A stretch of 64,000 bases of DNA from Myxococcota bacterium (GTDB lineage: Bacteria; Myxococcota_A; UBA9042; DTJE01). Below the pieces are notes generated by a model. The model was not told where the DNA came from. It searched no databases and saw only the letters and a program-made list of their open reading frames with translations. The stretch is taken from the NCBI GenBank assembly GCA_017994695.1, contig JAGOKF010000006.1:1-64000 (forward strand), in the 5' to 3' direction. This document shows, piece by piece, positions 31,918 to 39,467 of the stretch (position 1 is its first letter; the number at the start of each line of letters is the position of its first letter). Made by a program: the position numbers and the translations under genes.

Positions 31918-33231
31918 ATGGAGCAAGTCCGGTGCGTGATCCTCGGGGCCGGTCTGTCGGGCCTCTCCACGGCCCTCCACCTGGGTCACCAGGACTGGAT
32001 CGTGCTGGAACGGGAGGGCCGCCCGGGGGGTCTGACGCGCACCGAGGACCTGGACGGGTTCCTGTTCAACCACACCGGGCACTGGCTCCACCTCCGGGAC
32101 GACCGGGTCAAGGCGCTGGTGCAGGACCTGCTGCCCGGCGGGCTCGTCCCGGTGGTGCGCCAGGCGGCCATCTGGTCCCACGGCGTGTTCACGCTGTACC
32201 CCTTCCAGGCGAACCTCCACGGGCTCCCGGCGGCCGTGCTGCGCGAATGCCTCCAGGGGGCGGTCGAGGCAGCGGTCGCCCGGGCGGCGGGCACGGCCCC
32301 CCGGCCCCGCAACTTCGAGGAGTACGCCCGGGTCCATTTCGGGGAGGGGATCGCCCGCCATTTCATCGTGCCGTACAACACGAAACTGTGGGGAGTGCCC
32401 CCCTCGGAGGTGACCGCCGAGTGGACCCAGCGCTTCGTCCCGATCCCGGACATCCGGCAGGTGATCGACGGCGCCCTGGGGCTGTCCCGGGAGGCGATGG
32501 GCTACAACGCGACCTTCCTCTACCCGGCGGAAGGAGGCATCGAGACGCTGGCCCGGGCCTTCTACCGCCGTCTGGACCCGGGGCGCTTCCTGCTGAACAC
32601 CCGCCCCCGGCGGATCCACCTGGGACGCCGGGAAGTGGAATTCGGCGACCAGCGCCTCCGCTACGAGTCGCTGGTCTCGACGCTGGCCCTTCCGGACCTG
32701 GTGGCCCTCTGCGAGGACGCCCCCGCGGCGATGCGCCAGGCGGCGGCGCGCCTGAGGTGCTCGCCCCTGCGGTACATCAACGTCGCCCTGGACGTCGATC
32801 GGCCCCTGGACGGGCGGCATTGGATCTATCTCCCGGAGGGCCGGTACCCCTTCTACCGGGTCGGGTCGGCCAGCAACGCGGTGGCCTCCCTGGCACCGGC
32901 CGGGAAGTCCTCCCTCTATGTGGAGATCGCCAACGACCAGGACCTGCCCGAGGGGGACATCCTCCGGGCCCTGGTGGAGTTCCTGAAGGAGATCGGTACG
33001 GTCCGGTCGGACCGCCAGGTCCTCTTCGCGGCCTTCCGGCGCCACCCCTGGGGGTACGTGATCTTCGACCGGCACTGCTCCCGGGACCGGGAGCGGATCC
33101 TCGCGGCGCTGAAACGCCGCGGAGTCCTCTCCATCGGTCGCTACGGCGGATGGACCTACAACTCGATGGAGGACGCCATCCTGGACGGGATTCGAACCGC
33201 GGAGGCCCTGGGAACCCCCGCAGAGAGGTGA
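31918..33231 (+). CDS. FAD-dependent protein related to UDP-galactopyranose mutase
   Basis: 437 residues opening with the dinucleotide fold VILGAGLSGLSTALHL and the FAD-ribose Glu in IVLEREGRPGG, then an amine-oxidase-type middle (NFEEYARVHFGEGIARHFIV, PYNTKLWGVPPSEVTAEW). The second stretch is close to the NNKLW/NxRxW-type region of UDP-galactopyranose mutases and related protoporphyrinogen-oxidase-like proteins. The end, YGGWTYNSMEDAILDG, matches the C-terminal FAD contact. It is first in an operon with a glycosyltransferase and a deacetylase, so conversion of a nucleotide sugar or lipid-linked sugar is likely. The exact substrate is open. Confidence 0.87.
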   Translation: MEQVRCVILGAGLSGLSTALHLGHQDWIVLEREGRPGGLTRTEDLDGFLFNHTGHWLHLRDDRVKALVQDLLPGGLVPVVRQAAIWSHGVFTLYPFQANLHGLPAAVLRECLQGAVEAAVARAAGTAPRPRNFEEYARVHFGEGIARHFIVPYNTKLWGVPPSEVTAEWTQRFVPIPDIRQVIDGALGLSREAMGYNATFLYPAEGGIETLARAFYRRLDPGRFLLNTRPRRIHLGRREVEFGDQRLRYESLVSTLALPDLVALCEDAPAAMRQAAARLRCSPLRYINVALDVDRPLDGRHWIYLPEGRYPFYRVGSASNAVASLAPAGKSSLYVEIANDQDLPEGDILRALVEFLKEIGTVRSDRQVLFAAFRRHPWGYVIFDRHCSRDRERILAALKRRGVLSIGRYGGWTYNSMEDAILDGIRTAEALGTPAER

Positions 33232-33237
33232 GCGGAC

Positions 33238-33975
33238 ATGGCCCCGGATCACGTCGAACCGCCCCGCTTCCACGTCAGCATCGTGATCCCGGTCTTCAAC
33301 GAGGAGCGGCTGCTGGCCACCGCGGTGAACGACCTGGTGGCGCGACTCCAGCGGGAGATGCCGGTCACCTGGGAGGTGATCCTGTCGGAGAACGGCAGCC
33401 GGGACGGGACGCCCCGGATCGCCGAGGAACTGGCCGAGCGGCACCGCAACCTCCGGGTGCTCCACACCCCGGAACCGAACTACGGCCGGGCGCTGCGGCG
33501 GGGCATCGAGGAGGCCCGGGGCTTCCACGTCTTCTGCGACGAGATCGACATCTGCGACGTGGACTTCTACCAGCGGGCCCTGGAGATCCTGATGGCCGAC
33601 CAGGCGGACATGGTGGTCGGCAGCAAGCGGCATCCCGACGCCCAGGATCGGAGGCCCTTCATCCGGCGGCTGGCCACGAGGGTGCTGAACCTGCTGCTGC
33701 GGGTGATCGTCGGCTTCCACGGCACGGACACCCACGGGCTGAAGGCCTTCCGGCGGGACCGGCTGATGCCGGTCGTGGAGCGTTGCATCGTGGAAAAGGA
33801 CCTGTTCGCCAGCGAACTGGTGATCCGGGCGGAACGGGCGGTCCGGGTGCGGGAGATCCCGGTCACCATCGTCGAGAAGCGCCCCCCGTCCATCAACCTG
33901 TTCCGGCGGGTCCCGAACGTGCTGCGCAACCTCTGGCGCCTCTTCGTGGTGATCCGGCTCGGGAGGCCGGCGTGA
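33238..33975 (+). CDS. Family 2 glycosyltransferase
   Basis: 245 residues with the GT-A fold: VSIVIPVFNEERLL at the start, the donor-binding VILSENGSRDGT and the acidic metal site in FCDEIDICD, replacing the common DxD. The layout and length resemble dolichyl-phosphate-mannose-synthase-like enzymes without the extra membrane domain, so it probably transfers a sugar to a polyprenyl carrier or cell-surface glycan. The Shine-Dalgarno GAGAGGTGA overlaps the previous stop; the stop overlaps the next GTG start. Confidence 0.92.
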   Translation: MAPDHVEPPRFHVSIVIPVFNEERLLATAVNDLVARLQREMPVTWEVILSENGSRDGTPRIAEELAERHRNLRVLHTPEPNYGRALRRGIEEARGFHVFCDEIDICDVDFYQRALEILMADQADMVVGSKRHPDAQDRRPFIRRLATRVLNLLLRVIVGFHGTDTHGLKAFRRDRLMPVVERCIVEKDLFASELVIRAERAVRVREIPVTIVEKRPPSINLFRRVPNVLRNLWRLFVVIRLGRPA

Positions 33976-34904
33976 CGCCCCCGACGTCGCGGGACCCCCT
34001 GCTGTGCCTCTCGATCGACCTGGACGATCTGCGCTACTACCGGGCCATCCACGCCCTGGCCCCGGGACCCGCCGAGGAGGACGAGTGTCTCTTCCGGAAG
34101 GCCGTCCCCCGCTTCCTGGAACTGGCCGGGGACCTGGGCGTCCCCGGGACCCTCTTCGTGATCGCCGAGGACCTGGACCGGGTCGAGGGGGCCCGGGAGG
34201 CGCTTCGGGAGGCCGTCGGCCAGGGACACGAGGCCGCGTCCCACAGCCTGACGCACCCCTACGACCTGTCCCGCCAGCCCCGGGAGGCCATCGCCCGGGA
34301 GGTCCGGGAGGCCCGGGCCCGGATCCAGGACGCCCTGGGAACCGAGGTCCGGGGATTCCGGGGGCCCGGCTACAACCTGTCCCCGGTCCTGCTCCAGGAG
34401 GTGGCCGCGGCGGGCCATGCATGGGATTCCTCGATCCTCCCCTCCCCGGCCTACTGGGCTGTCCGGGCCTCGGTGATCGCCTGGATGGCCCTCCGGGGAC
34501 GACCCAGCCGGTCGATCACGGGCCGGGCCCGGGACTTCCTGGCCCGTCCCCGGACCCCCTTCCGCTGGCCCCAGGAACACGGAGGGATCTGGGAGATCCC
34601 GATGACCGCGGCCGGGTGGCTGCGCCTCCCCCTGATCGGCACGAACCTGGCCCTGGGAGGATTCGTGGCCCGGCATCCCTGGACCGCGGCCTGGGACCTC
34701 CCGCTGGTCCACGTGGAATTCCACGGGCTGGACTTCCTGGACGCCGAAGAGGATCGCCTGGACCCGGACCTCCGGGTGGAGCCGGTGCTCCGGGTTCCCC
34801 TGGCGGAACGGATGGATCGGTTCCGGGAGTTTCTTCGGCCCCTGGCGGCCTCCCGGCAAAGCCTCGTCCTCTCCCGGGTGCCCCTGTCGCCGACCCGAAC
34901 CTGA
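33972..34904 (+). CDS. Polysaccharide deacetylase family protein
   Basis: 310 residues; the GTG start overlaps the GT2 stop. NodB-type motifs are visible: LSIDLDDL for the catalytic Asp pair, ASHSLTHPYDL for the two zinc His, and FRGPGYNLSP for the third motif. Near the end, HVEFHGLDF holds the His of the last motif. Members remove acetyl groups from N-acetyl sugars in peptidoglycan or other surface glycans. No signal peptide is evident, so it may act in the cytoplasm on a lipid-linked precursor made with the two preceding genes. Position supports that; sequence alone does not. Confidence 0.9.
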   Translation: MTPPTSRDPLLCLSIDLDDLRYYRAIHALAPGPAEEDECLFRKAVPRFLELAGDLGVPGTLFVIAEDLDRVEGAREALREAVGQGHEAASHSLTHPYDLSRQPREAIAREVREARARIQDALGTEVRGFRGPGYNLSPVLLQEVAAAGHAWDSSILPSPAYWAVRASVIAWMALRGRPSRSITGRARDFLARPRTPFRWPQEHGGIWEIPMTAAGWLRLPLIGTNLALGGFVARHPWTAAWDLPLVHVEFHGLDFLDAEEDRLDPDLRVEPVLRVPLAERMDRFREFLRPLAASRQSLVLSRVPLSPTRT

Positions 34905-35004
34905 CGCGGCTGGCTGGAGGCCGACGGCCTCTGTGGACCCCCGGCCTGTCCCTGACGGCGGGTCCGTGGCAAGATAGGGCCGCCTTTCGACGGGAGGATC
35001 CCCC

Positions 35005-35421
35005 ATGAAGGACTGCGTCTTCTGCCGGATCGTCGAGGGATCGCTGCCCTGTGCCCGGGTCTTCGAGGACCGGGACTTCCTGGCCTTCCTGGACATCCGG
35101 CCGGTGCACCCGGGCCACCTGCTGCTGATCCCGAAGACCCACTGGGTGCGCCTGACGGACCTCCCGGAGGAGATCCTGGCCCGGGAGATGCCCCTGGCGG
35201 CCCGCCTGGCCCGGGTCGTGCTGGAAGCCACCGGCGCGACCGACTTCAACCTGCTGAACACCAACGGCCCCGCCTCGGGCCAGGAGGTCTTCCACCACCA
35301 TCTCCACGTGATCCCCCGGGCCCCGGGCGACGGCCTCCGGCTCTCGATCTCCGCCACCCCCTACGGACCGGGGGAGTTGGAGGCCCTGGCGGAACGCATC
35401 GCGGGACGGGTGGCCCGATGA
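35005..35421 (+). CDS. HIT-family nucleotide hydrolase/transferase
   Basis: 138 residues, close to the usual size. A zinc-type CVFC lies near the start and the histidine triad appears as HHHLHVIPR near residue 97. Family members hydrolyse nucleoside phosphoramidates or dinucleotide polyphosphates. GGGAGGA precedes the ATG. The stop overlaps the ATG of the next gene (ATGA), tying the two in translation. Why it lies in an envelope operon is unclear. Confidence 0.94.
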   Translation: MKDCVFCRIVEGSLPCARVFEDRDFLAFLDIRPVHPGHLLLIPKTHWVRLTDLPEEILAREMPLAARLARVVLEATGATDFNLLNTNGPASGQEVFHHHLHVIPRAPGDGLRLSISATPYGPGELEALAERIAGRVAR

Positions 35422-37493
35422 ACCGGACCCTCCCCTCGGACGAGGAACTGCTGGGCCTGGTCTGGCCCGCCCTGCGTCCGCTGAACGCCGAGGGGTCGGG
35501 CGGGTCCCACACCGAGGTGATGGTCTTCGAAGCCGGGGCCCTGGAGGAGATCCTCTGCCGGGAGGCCGGCGGGTCTCCGAAGGCTGCCGATCGGACCCGG
35601 TCCCTCGCACGGTCCCTGGCGGACCGCTTCCTGGTCAAGGTCGGCAACATCGACCGGTACGTGGTGAAGCTCCGGGAGGACCGGGAATCGGTCATCCCCC
35701 GGCACCTGGTGTCCGAGGCCTTCGGGCCCGCGGGCTACAACCTCGCGCCGACCCTGGACAAGGTGATGACCGACGCCCGGGAGGCCGTCCGGGAGATCCC
35801 CTACTTCGGGTTCGGCCGCCTGGAGGACCAGTTCGCGCCGGACCCCCTGGAACAGATCCGGGGAGCCCTGGGCGGGAGCCTCGAACCCGTCGGCGATCCC
35901 GACGGGACCTTCCTGGTCGTCGAGGACGGACGGCGGGTCCGCCACAGCGCCTTCGACATCCTCCACGAGGACCCTTTCTTCCGGGAAGCGGCCAACTCCC
36001 CGGATTCCCTCTTCGCCTTCCAGCAGAACCTCCGCCGGTTTCCCCTCGACCTCGCGGCGACGGAACGCCTGAGGCCCTTCTTCGACGCCCCGATCACCGT
36101 CGGCGTCCGGGACGTCCTCCGCTACCTCCACGGGAGCCGCCACCCGGCGCTGGACTGGAACCGGGCCCACGAGGTGATCCGCCGGTCCTTCGCCACCCAC
36201 GGCCGCCAGAACTTCCTCCCCCCGGAAATCAACTACTACGTCCGGGAGGCGGCGGTGGATCGCGAGCGGGCCCGATGGATGGCCCGGGAGAACCGGGAGA
36301 CGGCCAGTGCCTTCGCCCGGTGGATGGTCGAGCGGCTTCCCTGGGACGTCACCGCCCCCCTTTCGGACGCCCGCCTGGAGGAAATCGCCTGGGCGGTCCT
36401 GGAACTCCACCACGACTATCCCCTGTACGAGGTGGAGCCCTACTCGGGGGTGCTGAGCCTGACGACGCTCCGGTTGGCCCTCCGGGCGGCCGTCAGCGCG
36501 ACGGAGTGGCTGCTGGACATCCCGGTGCCCGTGCGGCGCAACGCCCTCCACGAGGAAATGGCCCGCCGGGCCGCCCCCCTGGCCCGGTGGATGGACGACC
36601 TGCCACCGGACCGCCGCCTGCCGATCTGCAACCTGCTGAACGGGATGCTGTGGGAGATGGCGATGCGGGGCGGCGTCCCCCGGGAGGACGGCACCCTGGC
36701 CCGCTGGCGGATCCACCGGAAGACCTTCTATTCCTTCCAGGAGAAGGCCGGGTACGGCATCTCCCGCAGCGGGCGCCTGACGGAGGTGGTGCCCCTGGAG
36801 GCCCTGCGCGGCCCCGAAGGACCGCGGATCCGGAAGCGCCACCCCGAACTGGACCCGATGCTGGTGGTCTTCTTCACGGTGGCCTACCGCTACTTCCTGG
36901 ACACCGGACACGCCCCGGACTTCCGGCCGGACCAGGCGGGACGGGATCTCTTCCTGATGGGGGAATGGGGGGACCTGACCCGGAACGTGCTGCTGGGCCT
37001 CGGGGAGGCCCCCGACGGGCGCCCCCTCTGCGAGGTCCGCTTCGTGGACAACAAGGACCAGTTCAAGCAGTACCGCTCCTGGGAGGATCGGGCCCACCCG
37101 ATGGGGCTCGTCAAGTACGGACTCCGGCTGGTGGAGCCCCTGGTGCGCCCGGGCCTGGAACGGGCCCTGGGACGGGCGGTCGAGCGGGCGGAGGAGGGAC
37201 TGGGAGGCCGGCCGGGGAGGGCGCCGGCCCGGAGCCAGCGCCTGGTCCGGGTGACGGGGCAGGTGCTCCGCCAGGGCGTCGACTTCGGGACCTCCCACCT
37301 GCAGGCGTTCCTCCACGACCTGATCGACGACACGGTGGCCGGTGTCCTCTGGGCCCTGGGCCGCCGCGGGGACCCGGAACCCCGGGAAGGCGCCGACGGA
37401 GCCCCCGGACCGGAAGCGGCCGGGAACGACACGGATTTGTCCCTTCCCCCGTCCCCGGGTAGAATGGCCGGCAGACAGGAGGTGGCTCGATGA
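35418..37493 (+). CDS. Large protein of unknown family in the envelope operon
   Basis: 691 residues, no signal peptide or transmembrane helix, so probably cytoplasmic. I do not recognise it. An N-terminal segment FLVKVGNIDRYVVKLRED looks like nucleotide-binding or small beta structure; the middle (about 220-440) is helical. Near residue 480, RYFLDTGHAPDFRPDQAGRD, then LFLMGEWGDLTRNVLL, has the Asp and Asn spacing seen in atypical kinase catalytic loops, a weak hint only. The last 50 residues are Pro/Gly-rich and may be a tail. Start and stop both overlap neighbours by four bases (ATGA), so it is an integral part of the operon. Confidence 0.8.
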   Translation: MNRTLPSDEELLGLVWPALRPLNAEGSGGSHTEVMVFEAGALEEILCREAGGSPKAADRTRSLARSLADRFLVKVGNIDRYVVKLREDRESVIPRHLVSEAFGPAGYNLAPTLDKVMTDAREAVREIPYFGFGRLEDQFAPDPLEQIRGALGGSLEPVGDPDGTFLVVEDGRRVRHSAFDILHEDPFFREAANSPDSLFAFQQNLRRFPLDLAATERLRPFFDAPITVGVRDVLRYLHGSRHPALDWNRAHEVIRRSFATHGRQNFLPPEINYYVREAAVDRERARWMARENRETASAFARWMVERLPWDVTAPLSDARLEEIAWAVLELHHDYPLYEVEPYSGVLSLTTLRLALRAAVSATEWLLDIPVPVRRNALHEEMARRAAPLARWMDDLPPDRRLPICNLLNGMLWEMAMRGGVPREDGTLARWRIHRKTFYSFQEKAGYGISRSGRLTEVVPLEALRGPEGPRIRKRHPELDPMLVVFFTVAYRYFLDTGHAPDFRPDQAGRDLFLMGEWGDLTRNVLLGLGEAPDGRPLCEVRFVDNKDQFKQYRSWEDRAHPMGLVKYGLRLVEPLVRPGLERALGRAVERAEEGLGGRPGRAPARSQRLVRVTGQVLRQGVDFGTSHLQAFLHDLIDDTVAGVLWALGRRGDPEPREGADGAPGPEAAGNDTDLSLPPSPGRMAGRQEVAR

Positions 37494-37696
37494 ATCGCTG
37501 GACGATGCTGCTGGTGGCGATGGGCCTCTCGTTCGCCACGGCGTGCGAGGAGAACCTCCCCCGGCCGACCCCGCCCACGGGCAAGGGGGCCGAGAACGGG
37601 GCGACTCCCAAGTCCTCCTTCTCGAGTTCCAATCCGGGCATGTTCACCTTCCCGGACGCCGCCGCGCTGGACGCTCCGGAAGAGACGGGCCTGTAG
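37490..37696 (+). CDS. Small predicted lipoprotein
   Basis: 68 residues: a signal MNRWTMLLVAMGLSFATAC with the lipidated Cys at 19, then an unordered Pro/Ser/Asn-rich tail. AGGAGG lies just before the ATG and the start overlaps the previous stop. Too small for a domain; possibly a membrane tether or assembly factor for the operon. Confidence 0.8.
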   Translation: MNRWTMLLVAMGLSFATACEENLPRPTPPTGKGAENGATPKSSFSSSNPGMFTFPDAAALDAPEETGL

Positions 37697-37736
37697 GGCA
37701 GGGATCCGCCCCCCCTCGATGGCCGGGAGGTCTCCC

Positions 37737-38351
37737 ATGACGCGAAGGGCCCTCGTCGCAGGCCTGCTGCTGCTGGCGGCCTGCTCCTCCAGGGAACCCG
37801 ACCTCACGAAGCCCTCGGGGACCTACCTGGCCTGGAGGGAGGCCGAGGACCGGGGGGACTACCGGACCATCTTCCAGTTGCTGGTCTCCCCGGTCCGGGA
37901 GCAGATCCGCAAGACCTTCGAGAACCTGCAGGAGTCCCAGGCCCTGATCGCGAAACACTACCCAGTGCCCCTGCAGCGCCAGGCCCTGGAGGATCTGGCT
38001 CCGCCGGAGATGCGGGAGGCCCGGGACCCTGCCGCGCTGTACGAGGCGATGATCCGGCGGGACGGCCGGCCTCCGGAACTGATCACCGGCGCCACCACCC
38101 GGAGGTGGCTCGCGGAGGTCCGGACGATCGAGGAGAAGCCGCCCGGCACCGGCCGCTACGAACTGGTCCCCATGTCCGGAGCCAAGGTCGAACTGGTCCG
38201 GGAAGAGGACGGAAAGGTCCACATGGTCCCCTCGCCGGGAGACCTCGAGAAGATCCGGGGGCACCACGTGCGTTCCCTGGACCGGCTGGCCTCGATCCGC
38301 CAGGCCGCCGAGGTCCTCCGGGGAGACGCCCAGGCGACCCAGAGACGCTGA
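37737..38351 (+). CDS. Predicted lipoprotein
   Basis: 204 residues with signal MTRRALVAGLLLLAAC and a mature chain of about 190. The region after the anchor (SGTYLAWREAEDRGDYRTIFQLL) resembles the helix-turn-helix opening of NTF2-like or DUF4878-type lipoproteins, in which a cone-shaped fold follows. No catalytic residues are evident. GGGAGG precedes the ATG. The end lies 15 bases before the CTG start of the MepA-type gene. Confidence 0.78.
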   Translation: MTRRALVAGLLLLAACSSREPDLTKPSGTYLAWREAEDRGDYRTIFQLLVSPVREQIRKTFENLQESQALIAKHYPVPLQRQALEDLAPPEMREARDPAALYEAMIRRDGRPPELITGATTRRWLAEVRTIEEKPPGTGRYELVPMSGAKVELVREEDGKVHMVPSPGDLEKIRGHHVRSLDRLASIRQAAEVLRGDAQATQRR

Positions 38352-38366
38352 ACCACGGAGGTCCCA

Positions 38367-39422
38367 CTGAAGACCCATCGACTGATCTGGACGGGATGGA
38401 GCCTGCTGGCGCTGTCCTGCGCCACCGCCGGCCCCCGAACCGCCTCCCTCCGGGAGGAACTCCCCCCCTGGGAGACGCCCCCGGCGCCCCCGGCACCGCC
38501 GCCCCTCCAGGACCGGATCGTCCAGGGACAGCGGGGGCTTTCGGGGATCGAAGGGCGGGATGCGGAAGTCCCGCCGGAACGGGCCGCCGGGGAGGGAACG
38601 CACATCTCGTTCCGGAACCCCGAAGGTCGCCGGGTCACCCTGCAGATGCAGCCCCAGTCCCGCTCGGTCGGGAGCCCCAATCGGGGCCGCCTCGCGGGGG
38701 GCCGGGAGTTCCCGAAGGAAGGCCCGGGCTGGTTCCGGTTCAGTCCCAATGCCTGGGGAACCGACGAGACGGTGTCCCTGCTCCAGTGGGCGCTGGAGGA
38801 GTGGAACCGCACCTTCCCGGACGCCCCCCCGGTGGCCGTGGGGGCCCTGTCCCGGGAGAACGGGGGGCGCCTGCGCCCCCACAAGTCCCACCAGTCGGGA
38901 CGGGACGTGGACCTGGGCCTGGTGCCGGCGGATCGGCAGACCCCGAACGGGTTCGTCCCGTTCCCGAAGTCGCGGCTGGATTTCCGCAAGACGGTCCACC
39001 TGATGGCGCTGCTGGTATCGACCGGGCGGGTCCAGGCCATCTTCATCCACCGTTCGCTGATCCCGGGCCTGCGCCAGGCGGCCGAGGAGGCGGGGTTCGA
39101 CCCGGACCTGCTGGCCCGGATGTTCGGGACGCCGGGACGGAAGGGAATCGTCCAGGCCTGGAAGGGCCACCGGGCCCACTACCACGTCCGGTTCGCCTGT
39201 CCCGCCGGCGACCCCTCCTGCTACGAGGAGGCGGTCCGCCTCGGGCCGAAGTCCAAGGCGATCGCCGGGAAGAAGAAGTCCTCGCCGGAACGGACCGGAG
39301 CCGCTTCGAAGGCGGGGTCCCGTCCGGCTCGCAAGGTGCTCACCAACACCCGCCCCGGCGGCAGGTCCGATGCCTCCCGGTCCCCGGGGACGAAATCCCG
39401 GGAACACCGGCGCCGGTACTGA
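38367..39422 (+). CDS. MepA-type murein endopeptidase lipoprotein, apparent CTG start
   Basis: The lipoprotein signal (KTHRLIWTGWSLLALSC) is encoded directly after a CTG at 38367 that sits five bases after GGAGG. No ATG, GTG or TTG occurs in frame between the upstream in-frame stop (38349-38351) and the ATG at 38646, which lies past the signal. CTG is thus the likely start, giving 351 residues. The catalytic part has HKSHQSGRDVDLGL (zinc His, Asp) near residue 172 and AHYHVRFAC, both typical of penicillin-insensitive D,D-endopeptidase MepA. A basic tail of about 60 residues follows. It should cut peptidoglycan cross-links. Confidence 0.88.
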   Translation: MKTHRLIWTGWSLLALSCATAGPRTASLREELPPWETPPAPPAPPPLQDRIVQGQRGLSGIEGRDAEVPPERAAGEGTHISFRNPEGRRVTLQMQPQSRSVGSPNRGRLAGGREFPKEGPGWFRFSPNAWGTDETVSLLQWALEEWNRTFPDAPPVAVGALSRENGGRLRPHKSHQSGRDVDLGLVPADRQTPNGFVPFPKSRLDFRKTVHLMALLVSTGRVQAIFIHRSLIPGLRQAAEEAGFDPDLLARMFGTPGRKGIVQAWKGHRAHYHVRFACPAGDPSCYEEAVRLGPKSKAIAGKKKSSPERTGAASKAGSRPARKVLTNTRPGGRSDASRSPGTKSREHRRRY

Positions 39423-39467
39423 TCCCGCAGGAACTGTCCACGGACTTTGGGCCGGTCGGGAAAGACC

